Positions 1 through 8,082 of a stretch of 64,000 nucleotides of DNA are shown one piece after another (the first letter of the stretch is position 1; every line of letters begins with the position of its first letter). Source of the stretch: Rhizobium sp. BK196. GTDB taxonomy: Bacteria > Pseudomonadota > Alphaproteobacteria > Rhizobiales > Rhizobiaceae. The notes under the pieces are model-generated. The model ran no database searches. It saw nothing but the letters and a program-made list of their open reading frames with translations, and was not told the DNA's origin. The stretch spans positions 248,001-312,000 of the forward strand of contig NZ_JACHZB010000002.1 in assembly GCF_014193255.1 (NCBI RefSeq). Reading direction: 5' to 3'. The position numbers and the translations under genes were made by a program.

Positions 1-1067
1 ATGACAGCGTCCTTGGAAGCCTGGGTGGCTGTGACCGCACCAGCGAGAAGGGCGACGCCGGCGTCAAGATCCGGCGGCAGCTTGACATTCAGGGTCGGGA
101 AGAAGCCGACCTTGGAGGCGGTCAGGAGCTGGGTATCCGGCATGGAAAGGTGCTCGATGATTTTTTCTGCGCCGGCCTTGTCGGGCGCGCCCTTCGGAAT
201 GGCGAGACCAGCAACGACTGGCATGTAGCCACGACCTTTGGGACCGGCAGGAGCGGGAAAGACCACATAATCATCCGGTGCAGCTGAAATGGCATTCTTC
301 AGCCGGGCGATGTGGTCCCAGGCGACCATGACTTCGCCGGCAGCGAGCGGCTCCTGCATGAAATCGTAGCTGGTGGAGTTCGGTGTCACATAGGCCCACA
401 GCGTCTTCAGCTTCTCCCAGCCGGCCGTCGCATCGGCACTCTTGAAGGTGCGCACGACACCGCCCGTGAAGGACGGATAGAAATAACCCTGGAAATAACG
501 AGCCATCAGCCCCTTCGGGCCGGCCGGGAAACCGATCTGCGGCTGGCCCGTCGCCTCCTGCATATTCTTGCCCCACTCGATCAACTGATCGTAGTTCAGG
601 GCGTTCACGTCGGCGCCAGGCGGCAGGTATTGCAGCGCTTCCTTCTTGGCAGCCATCACATAGGTCGCCTCCATCCACGGGATGTACTGCTGGGTCGGTT
701 TGCCGAGCTTGCCAAGGTCGAGCAACGACTGCGGCATGCCGCTCGCCGCCAGCTTCTTGGCGAGATCGTCGAGCGGTTCCAACGTATCCTTGTCGGCTAG
801 CGGCGAGAGCTCCCCATGCAGCGCACCGACGAGACTGACGGTGCGGTTACCGGCTTGACGTTCGGCCTCCATGCGAACAGCAAACTGCGGTGGCTCTTCG
901 ACCACGTAATCAACCGAGCCGACATCCTTTAACAGCTCCTCGCGGACGACGGTCGCCTCTTCGATCGGACGAAGCTGGGTGGACACGAAAACCGTCTGGG
1001 CAAGCGTAGGCGAAGCGAAGGCCAGCACGGTGGAAGCCAGAATTCCCAATGACATGATATGTTTCAT
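1..1067 (-). CDS. Extracellular solute-binding protein, family 1 type (3' end outside window)
   Basis: Periplasmic binding component of an ABC importer, probably for a sugar or related small molecule. The frame is open from an ATG at 1067 to the left edge, so about 355 residues are visible and the C-terminus is missing. The start is supported by GGAGGAGA just upstream. The first ~23 residues (MKHIMSLGILAS...SPTLAQ) form a signal peptide ending in an Ala-x-Ala-like site. The body contains typical features of family 1 binding proteins (YIPWMEATYVMAAKKEAL, a WDHI segment, PVVAGLAIPKGAPDKA near the end). It lies 42 bp downstream of the LacI gene on the same strand, so the two are probably co-transcribed; transporter subunits would lie further left. 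Substrate not determinable. Confidence 0.85.
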   Translation of the reverse strand, partial: MKHIMSLGILASTVLAFASPTLAQTVFVSTQLRPIEEATVVREELLKDVGSVDYVVEEPPQFAVRMEAERQAGNRTVSLVGALHGELSPLADKDTLEPLDDLAKKLAASGMPQSLLDLGKLGKPTQQYIPWMEATYVMAAKKEALQYLPPGADVNALNYDQLIEWGKNMQEATGQPQIGFPAGPKGLMARYFQGYFYPSFTGGVVRTFKSADATAGWEKLKTLWAYVTPNSTSYDFMQEPLAAGEVMVAWDHIARLKNAISAAPDDYVVFPAPAGPKGRGYMPVVAGLAIPKGAPDKAGAEKIIEHLSMPDTQLLTASKVGFFPTLNVKLPPDLDAGVALLAGAVTATQASKDAV

Positions 1068-1109
1068 CTTCTCCTCCTTCATTGTTCTTTGTTTGAGATG
1101 CACTTCTGT

Positions 1110-2120
1110 CTATGCCGCCTGGGCGGGACGGCGATGGCTGTCGCGATCGACGAACTCGATCGGGTGAAGCTCCTGGAGTTCTGTGGCGGGCTCCCCGGCA
1201 ATGGCGCGGAGCAGCAGCGAGGCGAAGCTCGCGCCGAGGTTTTCGCCAGTCATGCGCATGGTCGAGAGTGGCGGACTGGTGAAGGCGCCCATCGGCAGGT
1301 CATCATGGCCGACGATGCTGATCTGGTTGTCGCCACCGGCCTCGCGCAGCGCTCTCAGCGCCCCGATCGCCATTTCGTCCGTGGCACAGACGAGTGCTGT
1401 CGGACGGGATGGTTGGCGCAAAAGATCCAGTGCCGCGAGATACCCGCCCTGTTCCAACGGCGCGCCTTCGGCGCAGAGGTCGGTGGCAAGGCCGCATTCC
1501 TCCATCGCCGTCCGCCAGCCACGACAGCGGTCATGTGCGAAGTAATATTCCTGCGGGCCGGCGATATGGCCGATGCGGCGGTGGCCGGCAGCATGGAAGC
1601 GTAGCGTCGCGGCCCGAAAGCCGGCAAAGCCGTCGCCGTCGACATAGGGATGGGGCAGCAGGCTTTCGGTGCGGCCGTTGGTGACGAAGGGAATGCCGCG
1701 CGACTGCAGGAATTCGACGCGTTCGTCCCTGCGCTTGGTTCGGACGAGGAGCATGGCGTCGACTCGGCGGCCATCGACGAAGCGGCGACAGATGTCGAGT
1801 TCGCTCTCGCCGCGCGGCACCGGTGCAATCACCAGATTAAGGCCGGCAGCAGCAAGGTGTTCGGCGCAGCCGGACAACATATCGAGGAAATGCGGAGGGC
1901 CGATATGGCCAGGATCGCTCGGCAGCGTGACGGCAACGAGTTCGGCGCGCTGCCTGCGGAGGCGACGGGCGGAAGCATTCGGCCGATAGCCTACCTTCTC
2001 CGCAGCCTCGCAAACACGCTCGCGCGTGGCGGCGGACACATCTGCATAACCATCGAGCGCGCGGGACACGGTCGTGATCGACAGTCCAAGCGAGTGCGCG
2101 AGCTGTTTGAGGTTGGCCAA
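1110..2120 (-). CDS. LacI-family transcriptional regulator
   Basis: DNA-binding repressor of a sugar uptake operon. The N-terminal helix-turn-helix of LacI type occupies residues 1-55 (ANLKQLAHSLGLSITTVSRAL, then the hinge region with YRPNASARRL), followed by a periplasmic-binding-protein-like sensor domain; the tail keeps the usual SIVGHDDLPMGAFTSPPLST signature. I place the start at TTG 2120, with GGAG eight bases upstream. The longer frame opening at ATG 2216 would translate straight through two operator palindromes and add 32 residues ahead of the HTH, which is not normal for the family. The gene precedes a solute-binding protein gene and probably represses itself and that operon through the sites at 2151-2186. 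Confidence 0.88.
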   Translation of the reverse strand: MANLKQLAHSLGLSITTVSRALDGYADVSAATRERVCEAAEKVGYRPNASARRLRRQRAELVAVTLPSDPGHIGPPHFLDMLSGCAEHLAAAGLNLVIAPVPRGESELDICRRFVDGRRVDAMLLVRTKRRDERVEFLQSRGIPFVTNGRTESLLPHPYVDGDGFAGFRAATLRFHAAGHRRIGHIAGPQEYYFAHDRCRGWRTAMEECGLATDLCAEGAPLEQGGYLAALDLLRQPSRPTALVCATDEMAIGALRALREAGGDNQISIVGHDDLPMGAFTSPPLSTMRMTGENLGASFASLLLRAIAGEPATELQELHPIEFVDRDSHRRPAQAA

Positions 2121-2150
2121 GATCTTTCTCCAAATCGTCAAGAGAATTTT

Positions 2151-2186
2151 CCAAAACGTTTTGGGAGTCAAGCCAAAACGTTTTGG
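2151..2186. promoter_or_regulatory. Twin LacI-type operators, CCAAAACGTTTTGG x2
   Basis: Two identical, perfect 14-bp palindromes CCAAAACGTTTTGG lie at 2151-2164 and 2173-2186, 22 bp centre to centre (about two helical turns). They carry the central CG typical of LacI-family operators and sit 31 to 66 bp upstream of the proposed TTG start of the LacI gene. Autoregulation of the lacI / binding-protein operon is the natural reading. Confidence 0.85.
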
Positions 2187-2220
2187 ATTCTCGCTGCCAT
2201 GAGCGCCGACGGCCATTGCG

Positions 2221-2683
2221 GATGTTGAAACAGACGGCGGTCCGTTCGTTCCGATCTCTCGACGAGCTGAACGCGTAGGACCGCTTCCGGCCTATTACGT
2301 TGAAAAGTCGGAGTGATCCCCGGATTGTTCAGATGGCGGAGTCAACACGGCGCTTGCGATTGGCATCTGTCCTGGAAAGCCCCCGCCACTGGCAAAGCCT
2401 TCTTTCAAGCGGCGCGACGCCTGAGAACTGCTGACCAGATTGCCGTATAAGAAGATATATCAGTCGAGCAGATGAGACGGCGGGTACGTTGAGCAGTGCA
2501 CTGGCTATGGGCGTAGCACCTATTCTGCAGGTCGTCAGAGAAGTCGCCGCGCCGCGCGAGGTACACAGAGTTCCGATTTTCCGAGTTTCAGAAGTGAAGA
2601 GAATGGTGGTCGCTCGCGCATACCGGAAACCTCTGGGCCAGATAGCGTGTTATACATCGTAATCGAGAAAGGCAGGCTGGACC
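2221..2683. other. Intergenic region between lacI and the HD-domain gene
   Basis: About 460 bp between the divergently arranged lacI-type gene and the HD-domain gene. Besides the operators just left of it, I see no convincing gene, repeat or terminator. The promoters for both flanking genes should lie here. Confidence 0.5.
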
Positions 2684-3106
2684 ATGCAGACAGCACGACA
2701 TCTGGATCATGCAAGACAAGTCGCCATGGATGCGCACGAAGGACAGCAGGACAAGATTGGAAACCCTTATTTTCAGCATTGCGAGCGCGTCGCCGGGAAG
2801 GTGACGAGCGAGTCTGAAAAAGTCGTCGCCTATCTCCACGATATTCCGGAGAAAGCCCCGGGCTGGACCATCGATCGCCTTCGAGAGGAAGGATTTTCTG
2901 CTAGCGTCATTGCTGCGGTCGATGCCCTGACCCGCAGGTCCGGCGAGAATGATGAATCTTTTATCCGAAGAGCCGCATCCAACGCGCTGGCCAGGGCCGT
3001 CAAACGGGCCGATCTGGAGGACAATCGCTTTCAGGCCGAGCGAGCCGGTCTTGATCCTGAAAAGTTCGAGAAGGGGCTCGCCGCCCTAACCGCGTTAGGT
3101 GGTTGA
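2684..3106 (+). CDS. Small HD-domain protein, RelA/SpoT hydrolase-like
   Basis: A 140-residue stand-alone HD-domain protein. The start of the domain (residues ~11-40, AxDAHEGQQDKIGNPYFQH..RVAGKV) matches the HD hydrolase domain of RelA/SpoT proteins, and His32, His52-Asp53 (YLHDIPEK) supply the expected metal-binding residues. Proteins of this size resemble small alarmone hydrolases (MESH1-like), but the C-terminal half is short and divergent, so ppGpp hydrolysis is an inference only. The ATG at 2684 follows AGGC at poor spacing. The gene appears monocistronic; its flanks are unrelated. Confidence 0.75.
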   Translation: MQTARHLDHARQVAMDAHEGQQDKIGNPYFQHCERVAGKVTSESEKVVAYLHDIPEKAPGWTIDRLREEGFSASVIAAVDALTRRSGENDESFIRRAASNALARAVKRADLEDNRFQAERAGLDPEKFEKGLAALTALGG

Positions 3107-3358
3107 CGATTGTCGAAGGGCGGTCGCGTGATCTTTCCGTCGGTTCATCCGAGCGGCGGCGGCTCACATCCACGTCGCTGCAATATAACTAAGCCCAGTC
3201 GATCCCGTTGGATGGGCCGACCGGCCTGTCGAAACGAGCGAGGCGTGATCATAAGCGCCACCCGCCTGTTGATCTGCGTTTCCCGTCAATCGATCTTGAC
3301 AAGCGTGTCCAGGTAGAGACGCTCTTGGGCTCGCACGTCACAGAAAAACGAGGATCGG

Positions 3359-3868
3359 ATGAGGTTTCACGGACCAGTAGTTGCAGGCATGGTTGGCGTG
3401 GCAGCCTGTGTGTTTGGCGTGTGCCTTGCGGCATCGCCTGCGCTTGCACAGGAAGTCGAACCCCCCGCTCCATGGGTCCGGCTTAGCGGTTCGCATGCTG
3501 GAGCGGTTGGAACATGCTCTGTGGTTGATGCGACCGACAACGAGGCTTGTTACATGGTGCGTTGCGACGCCAAGAACGGTCTCATTTTCGAGATTGGCGA
3601 TGCCACTGTTGGCGACATGGGCCTGCGATCGGCGCGCTTCGAGATTGGGAAGTACAAAGAGACGATCCGCCTTGATGGGCACGGTCCCGATCGACGAACG
3701 ACTGTTCTCTCGAAGCATCCGAAGCTGCTTGCCGCCCTCACATCTGGCATTGATTTCGCGACCATGTACGCCGTCGAGGCCGATGTGGAATACAGCACTG
3801 GCTTTGAACTCACGGGGGCGCGAGACCAAATATCTCGCCTGGCAAAGGGCTGCCCAACCAAACCGTGA
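3359..3868 (+). CDS. Secreted protein of unknown function
   Basis: A 169-residue protein that I do not recognise. Residues 1-31 form a clear signal peptide (hydrophobic core VVAGMVGVAACVFGVCLA, cleavage after SPALAQ), so the mature ~138-residue protein is probably periplasmic. It contains four cysteines (GTCSVV, EACYMVRCD and KGCPTKP near the end), consistent with two disulfides. The ATG is preceded by GAGGATCGG. Size and cysteine pattern vaguely recall IalB-like exported proteins, but I cannot confirm this. No operon partner is evident; curli genes follow on the opposite strand. Confidence 0.65.
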   Translation: MRFHGPVVAGMVGVAACVFGVCLAASPALAQEVEPPAPWVRLSGSHAGAVGTCSVVDATDNEACYMVRCDAKNGLIFEIGDATVGDMGLRSARFEIGKYKETIRLDGHGPDRRTTVLSKHPKLLAALTSGIDFATMYAVEADVEYSTGFELTGARDQISRLAKGCPTKP

Positions 3869-4166
3869 CGAGGGGCAAAGGTTCTTGACCGACCATGACG
3901 TCCGATTACCCAAAGCTGTCGACGACCGAACCGAGGCACAGACAACACGTTTTGAAGGAAAGCCGCATTCAACAGGCCGCGCCCGGAGTCCTCGTCGGGA
4001 CAGTGGTCCTTTCTGCGTCTGGTCTGCGTGAGCCAGCAGCCAACAAGATGCCCGGCTGATCGGAGCGATTCTCTAGGTGATGGGCATTGCGTTTGTCTGC
4101 GAAAAAAGCGGCGAATAGTTGTTGCTGAAACAATGTAACGTCGTCTTTAGACTGTTGTGATCTGCT

Positions 4167-4580
4167 TTACCAGCCGTAGCTGAAGGTGGCACCGCTGCCA
4201 TTATCCCCATCCTGCACCACGTCGGTTTCGGCATTTCGCCCATACTGGAAAATCCCGTAGGCACTGTTGTTGCCGTTCTGCCGCAAGGTCGCGGAATGAC
4301 CACTGCCCCGCTGCTGGATGAAGCCGAGGTTGCGATGGCCAGCCTGAGCGATACCAGCCGCGTTACCTCTGCCCAGCTGGTGGATGTCGGCGTCTTTCAG
4401 GCCGCGATAGAGCGAATAGACGCGCAGCCCTGTTGAAAAAAAATCCGCATCCTCGGCATTATCAGGCGCGAGGTTGAACGAGATCCGGCCGCCGGCATGG
4501 GCTGGCGCAGGCAAGGCTACTTGGCCGAGGCTCCCGGCAAGAAGAGTGACGGTAAGGATCTTAAATACGTTGCTGGTCAT
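4167..4580 (-). CDS. Curlin repeat protein, CsgB/CsgA-like
   Basis: Amyloid subunit of curli fibres, secreted to the cell surface. After a signal peptide (to about residue 30, PAPAHA) and a non-repeat stretch of ~40 residues, the C-terminal half shows curlin-type repeats with regularly spaced Gln, Gly and Asn: HQLGRGNAAGIAQAGHRN, QQRGSGHSATLRQNGNN, FQYGRNAETDVVQDGDN. I chose ATG 4580 (MTSNVFKIL) because GGAG lies 6 bases upstream; an in-frame ATG 12 bases earlier lacks this. Having fewer repeats than the gene at 5210-5647 suggests a minor or nucleator subunit (CsgB role), which is inference. It is third in the csgA-csgH-csgB-like order, behind an intrinsic terminator. Confidence 0.85.
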   Translation of the reverse strand: MTSNVFKILTVTLLAGSLGQVALPAPAHAGGRISFNLAPDNAEDADFFSTGLRVYSLYRGLKDADIHQLGRGNAAGIAQAGHRNLGFIQQRGSGHSATLRQNGNNSAYGIFQYGRNAETDVVQDGDNGSGATFSYGW

Positions 4581-4691
4581 CCTGATCTCCATTTTCGGCT
4601 GCCTGAGCCGATGATCAACCTTGGCATCTTGCAGCTGAACCCAGTCGGAATTTCCCGTTCAGTTGTCGTTCAGTCGTTTCGACCCGAAAGC

Positions 4692-4716
4692 AAAAGGACG
4701 CCGGAAACCGGCGCCC
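4692..4716 (-). terminator. Intrinsic terminator after csgH
   Basis: Arms 4696-4704 (GGACGCCGG on the plus strand) and 4708-4716 (CCGGCGCCC) pair with one mismatch around an AAA loop. Read on the minus strand the stem is followed at once by TTTT (4695-4692). It lies ~30 bp past the csgH stop and before the downstream curlin gene. Confidence 0.75.
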
Positions 4717-4747
4717 CTTTAGGAAAATTACAGCGTGTGGAGGCCGA

Positions 4748-5146
4748 TTAGTCGCCGCCGATCTGCTTCGTGCAACCGAAACTTCTATCCTGGATGACAA
4801 CGTCCAGTGTGGCTTTGTATTTGGCTCCTTTCGAGTCGAGCGAGACTGAACCAAGGATTGCCGTATGTCCCTTGATGGCATCAAAATCGCCGCTCTGGTT
4901 GATCGTGGAGCTTCCGCCGTCTCCCAATTTTTCGACATAGAAAGTATACGCTCCCCCGACACGCTTGTCGGCGTGGATGAGCGCATCCAGTCTCACCATA
5001 CCTGCGCCAGGCGTTGCTTTGATTTCGCAAAGCTGCGCCCCGTCAGATTGGTTGGCAGTCGTCGTGGCGGCAACCGCACCGACGGGAAGCAGGACCAGCG
5101 CGAGGATCGTCATCGCGCAGCGCGGATGTTTGATGCTATTTGGCAT
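4748..5146 (-). CDS. csgH: Curli assembly inhibitor / chaperone CsgH
   Basis: A 132-residue exported protein (signal peptide to about residue 27, PVGAVAA). The mature part has the layout of CsgH, the alphaproteobacterial counterpart of CsgC, which keeps curlin subunits from forming amyloid in the periplasm: about 100 residues of predicted beta strands with one cysteine near each end (QLCEIKAT and SFGCTKQ), a segment AYTFYVEKLGDGGSSTINQSGDF, and a GSVSLDSKGAKYKATLDV strand. It lies between two curlin genes on the same strand, which strongly supports the assignment. RBS AAGG at 9 bases from the ATG. Export genes csgEFG are not in the window. Confidence 0.85.
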   Translation of the reverse strand: MPNSIKHPRCAMTILALVLLPVGAVAATTTANQSDGAQLCEIKATPGAGMVRLDALIHADKRVGGAYTFYVEKLGDGGSSTINQSGDFDAIKGHTAILGSVSLDSKGAKYKATLDVVIQDRSFGCTKQIGGD

Positions 5147-5209
5147 GGTCGTTTTCCTTAATGGTCTGCTGTTGCGATACTGACCTCGTTCACGTCATCG
5201 CGCAGTCGC

Positions 5210-5647
5210 TTACGGGCAGGCCTGGACGAAGGCCGCGACATTGCCGTTGCCGCCCTGGCTGACATTGGCGTTGCAGCCATGGCCGACTTGGACGCCAGCG
5301 GCGATGTTGCCGTTGCCGTCCTGGGTAAGGATGGTCGTATGGCTGGAGCCAAATTGGCCGATGCCCGCTACGTTGCGGTTGCCGTTCTGATAGGTGGCGC
5401 CATAGTTGTCGCTGCCTTCCTGACCGATAGCTGAAAGATTGTGACGACCATATTGATGGCCAGGAACGCGATTGTAGTCACCGTTCTGGTAGGTTCTGAT
5501 CCGGTTTCCGTATCCTTCTTGCGCCCCACCGGCAGAGTTCGACCAGCCATATTGTTCGATACGAACATCATTGGCCATGGCGGGGGCTACGGCGGTGATG
5601 CCCACAAGTGCGACGAGGGTGGTTGCCATCATAGATGTACGGATCAT
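5210..5647 (-). CDS. csgA: Major curlin subunit CsgA-like
   Basis: A 145-residue fibre subunit: signal peptide of ~25 residues (ending PAMAND), then curlin repeats running almost to the C-terminus, each with the Gln-x-Gly/Asn pattern (IEQYGWSNSAGGAQEGYGN, TYQNGDYN, HQYGRHNLSAIGQEGSDN, YQNGNRNVAGIGQFGSSH, LTQDGNGN, GGNGNVAAFVQ). ATG 5647 follows GAGGAGA at good spacing. It is first of three curli genes on this strand, so its promoter should lie in 5648-6117. Two cysteines near the end (GHGCNANV and QACP) are unusual for a curlin subunit. Confidence 0.88.
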   Translation of the reverse strand: MIRTSMMATTLVALVGITAVAPAMANDVRIEQYGWSNSAGGAQEGYGNRIRTYQNGDYNRVPGHQYGRHNLSAIGQEGSDNYGATYQNGNRNVAGIGQFGSSHTTILTQDGNGNIAAGVQVGHGCNANVSQGGNGNVAAFVQACP

Positions 5648-6117
5648 GACTATGTCTCCTCAGGCGGATAAGACCGCGGTTGAACGGCTTTCTTCTAGTC
5701 GCTCCCTTCGGAACGGAAGCTGAAAGCATCATTCAGTCGGGGTTCATTCGCGGAGGTCGGCGTCCCATCTTGCGGCCAGATCGGCCCCGTTCAAATTCAA
5801 TGCCCATCGTCGTTTTCGGTTGGCCATTTTCACATGCCGCAGCAAATGCGCCGGCCGGCGATTGCAACCCGCTGCGTCGCGAGTGCGAAACGACCCGACA
5901 GCCACAGGCCCTGACTGAGGAACCGCGAGATCTTCCGCCCGCTGCGAGCACGCCACCGATCTGGTTTCAAGTGGACGCCATGTAAATTTCAAATCGGCAC
6001 ACATCGATTTTCAATCAGTCAATGCAATAGCCGGCGGCGAAATTCGACTCCGTGTTTTTTATGTAGACGCCGGCGATACATCAGAAAGTTCGCCGCCAGC
6101 CCTGGGTAATCCATCGG
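5648..6117. other. Intergenic region upstream of csgA
   Basis: About 470 bp between csgA and the 3' end of the RraA-like gene, both on the minus strand. It should hold the curli promoter. I found no gene, repeat or clear operator in it. Confidence 0.45.
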
Positions 6118-6864
6118 CTAAGTTATTCCCGGGCGTTTTGTTTTGCGCCACTCTTCGTATTCTGCGCGGGCATCGTCGTGTAGCGGATAGTAGCGCTGCA
6201 ACGACCCGCCTTCCATAAGCTTCAGCCGAGAGAACTCCTCCCAATCGTGATGCTTTTGCGATTCTTCGATAACTTTTGCGGCCATAGCGACTGGAAGCAC
6301 CACCACCCCGTCATCGTCGGCAACGATGATGTCTCCGGGGATCACCGTGACACCGCCGCAGGCAATTGGAACGTTGACGGCATTGGGATAAATGCTGGTC
6401 TGCACATGGTAGTTGGGTGTCCAGCCGCGCAGCCAGAGGGCGAGATCGAGCTTTTCGACATTGGGCCGATCGCGCATGCAGCCATCGATCACGATACCGG
6501 CGCCGCCTCTGCCTTTGAAATAGGTCGACATCATATCGCCGAAGACGCCAGAGCTCATGTCGCCGCGCGCGTCGACCACGACAACATCGCCCTCCTGCGC
6601 GTGATAGAGCACGTGCCGGTGCAACTGCGTCTCCGGATCGGCGTATTCTCCCTCATTGAAAAGGTCCGGCCGCTGCGGCAGGAATTGAAGGGTGAGCGCC
6701 GGGCCGACGATCGACTTCCCACGGCTCTGGGCCACCGGACCGACCATGTGCGGATTGCGGAAACCCATGTGGCCGAGCGTACCGGCAATGGTCGCGGCGC
6801 CGATCTCCTTCAGCGCATCGATCAGCTCTTTGGGCGGTCGCGTGATATCGGGCGTATGCGTCAT
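6118..6864 (-). CDS. RraA-like protein (HMG/CHA aldolase or sugar-acid enzyme family)
   Basis: A 248-residue member of the RraA-like fold family, which includes 4-hydroxy-4-methyl-2-oxoglutarate aldolases and enzymes of unknown function in sugar-acid pathways. Diagnostic segments: ATIAGTLGHMGFRNPHMVGP near the N-terminus, EGDVVVVDARGDMSSGVFGDMMS and the GAGIVIDGCMRDRPNV segment holding the Gly-x-x-x-Arg-Asp type active site, then IPGDIIVADDDGVVVLP. GGAG precedes the ATG. It follows the enolase-superfamily gene 6886-8049 with 21 bp between, so it probably acts in the same pathway, perhaps as a keto-acid aldolase. True RNase E regulator function is unlikely in this setting. Confidence 0.8.
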   Translation of the reverse strand: MTHTPDITRPPKELIDALKEIGAATIAGTLGHMGFRNPHMVGPVAQSRGKSIVGPALTLQFLPQRPDLFNEGEYADPETQLHRHVLYHAQEGDVVVVDARGDMSSGVFGDMMSTYFKGRGGAGIVIDGCMRDRPNVEKLDLALWLRGWTPNYHVQTSIYPNAVNVPIACGGVTVIPGDIIVADDDGVVVLPVAMAAKVIEESQKHHDWEEFSRLKLMEGGSLQRYYPLHDDARAEYEEWRKTKRPGIT

Positions 6865-6885
6865 TTTAGGCTCCGGTGGATGAAA

Positions 6886-8049
6886 CTACCAGTTTGTGAC
6901 AGAACCGTCGCGGCGCTTCAGGTGAGGCGCTTCCCAGAAGCGAAAGCTCTGCGCCTTGACCGCTTCTTCGTTGACCTCGACGCCGAGCCCTGGCAGGTCG
7001 CTCACCGGATAATCGGGGCCGTCGAGCCGTGGTTGCACGGGGAAGAAGTCGGAATTATCGAAGCCGAGCTTCGCCTCGGGCGCCCTGGTCTCGAGCCAAG
7101 CGAAATTCGGCACCGCGGCGGCGAGATGGATAGTCGCAGCCGTGCAGACTGGACCAAGGGGATTGTGCGGCATCAGGTCCACATAGTGCGCCTCGCTCCA
7201 GCCAGCGACCTTCATCGCCTCAGTGAGCCCGCCAACGTTGCAGACATCGAGCCGATTGAACTGATGGATGCCACGCTCGATATAGGGCAGGAACTGCCAC
7301 TTGCTGGCAAATTCCTCGCCGATGGCGAACGGGATGTCCGTCATCCTGCGCAGGGATTCATAGGCCTCCGGCGTTTCGTCTCTTATCGGTTCCTCAAGAA
7401 AATCAAGCACGCCACGGCCGAGCTTGTTGGAGAAGCTCGCCGCCTCTGCCACCGACAGCCGATGATGATAGTCGATGCCGAGGACGACGTCGTCGCCCAA
7501 CGCCTCGCGCGCCTTGTTCAGCATCCGTGCGGTAGCGCCGATCGACTCCCGCGGCTCAAAGATGTCGCTGCTGCTTTGCCCGATGGGGAAGAAGCGGATG
7601 GCCTGCCACCCTTCTGCACGGAGTTCGCGAGCTCGTTCGATGGCAACATCGCCCTCGGCCTCGTCGCCGGTGGAGGCAAAGGTCGGAATGCGGTCGCGCT
7701 GCTTGCCGCCAAGCAGTTCGTAGACCGGCACGCCCAGCGCCTTGCCCTTGATGTCGTGGAGCGCAATGTCGATGGCGGAAATCGCCGCCTGCAGAACGCG
7801 GCCGCCTTCGAAATATTGGCTGCGATAAACTTCCTGCCAGATCCGTCCGATCTGCATGGGGTCGCGGCCGATAAGGAACTCGCGATAGTGCTCGATCGCG
7901 CCGGTCACGGCCTTCTCGCGACCGCTCAAGCCACTCTCGCCCCAGCCGAAGATGCCGTTGTCGGTCTCCACCTTGACCAGCATCTGGTTGCGCGTTCCCA
8001 CCCATACCGGATAGGGCTTGATCGCCGTGATTTTAAGCTTCGCAGTCAT
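6886..8049 (-). CDS. Mandelate racemase/muconate lactonizing enzyme family protein, galactonate dehydratase-like
   Basis: Enolase-superfamily sugar-acid dehydratase or cycloisomerase (387 aa). N-terminal capping domain (residues 1-120), then a beta-barrel domain with metal ligands Asp193 (GIDYHHRL), Glu219 (FLEEP) and Glu245 (IGEEF), and His295 (MPHNPLGP) as likely general acid/base. The end RRDGSVTNW resembles galactonate-dehydratase-type enzymes. GAGGG precedes the ATG. It lies between the CUT1 ABC transporter operon and the RraA-like gene on the same strand. Acid-sugar dehydration to a 2-keto-3-deoxy acid is likely; the actual substrate cannot be read from sequence. Confidence 0.85.
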   Translation of the reverse strand: MTAKLKITAIKPYPVWVGTRNQMLVKVETDNGIFGWGESGLSGREKAVTGAIEHYREFLIGRDPMQIGRIWQEVYRSQYFEGGRVLQAAISAIDIALHDIKGKALGVPVYELLGGKQRDRIPTFASTGDEAEGDVAIERARELRAEGWQAIRFFPIGQSSSDIFEPRESIGATARMLNKAREALGDDVVLGIDYHHRLSVAEAASFSNKLGRGVLDFLEEPIRDETPEAYESLRRMTDIPFAIGEEFASKWQFLPYIERGIHQFNRLDVCNVGGLTEAMKVAGWSEAHYVDLMPHNPLGPVCTAATIHLAAAVPNFAWLETRAPEAKLGFDNSDFFPVQPRLDGPDYPVSDLPGLGVEVNEEAVKAQSFRFWEAPHLKRRDGSVTNW

Positions 8050-8082
8050 AGACGCCCTCGTTTCACGCGCATCCGCCTGGTC

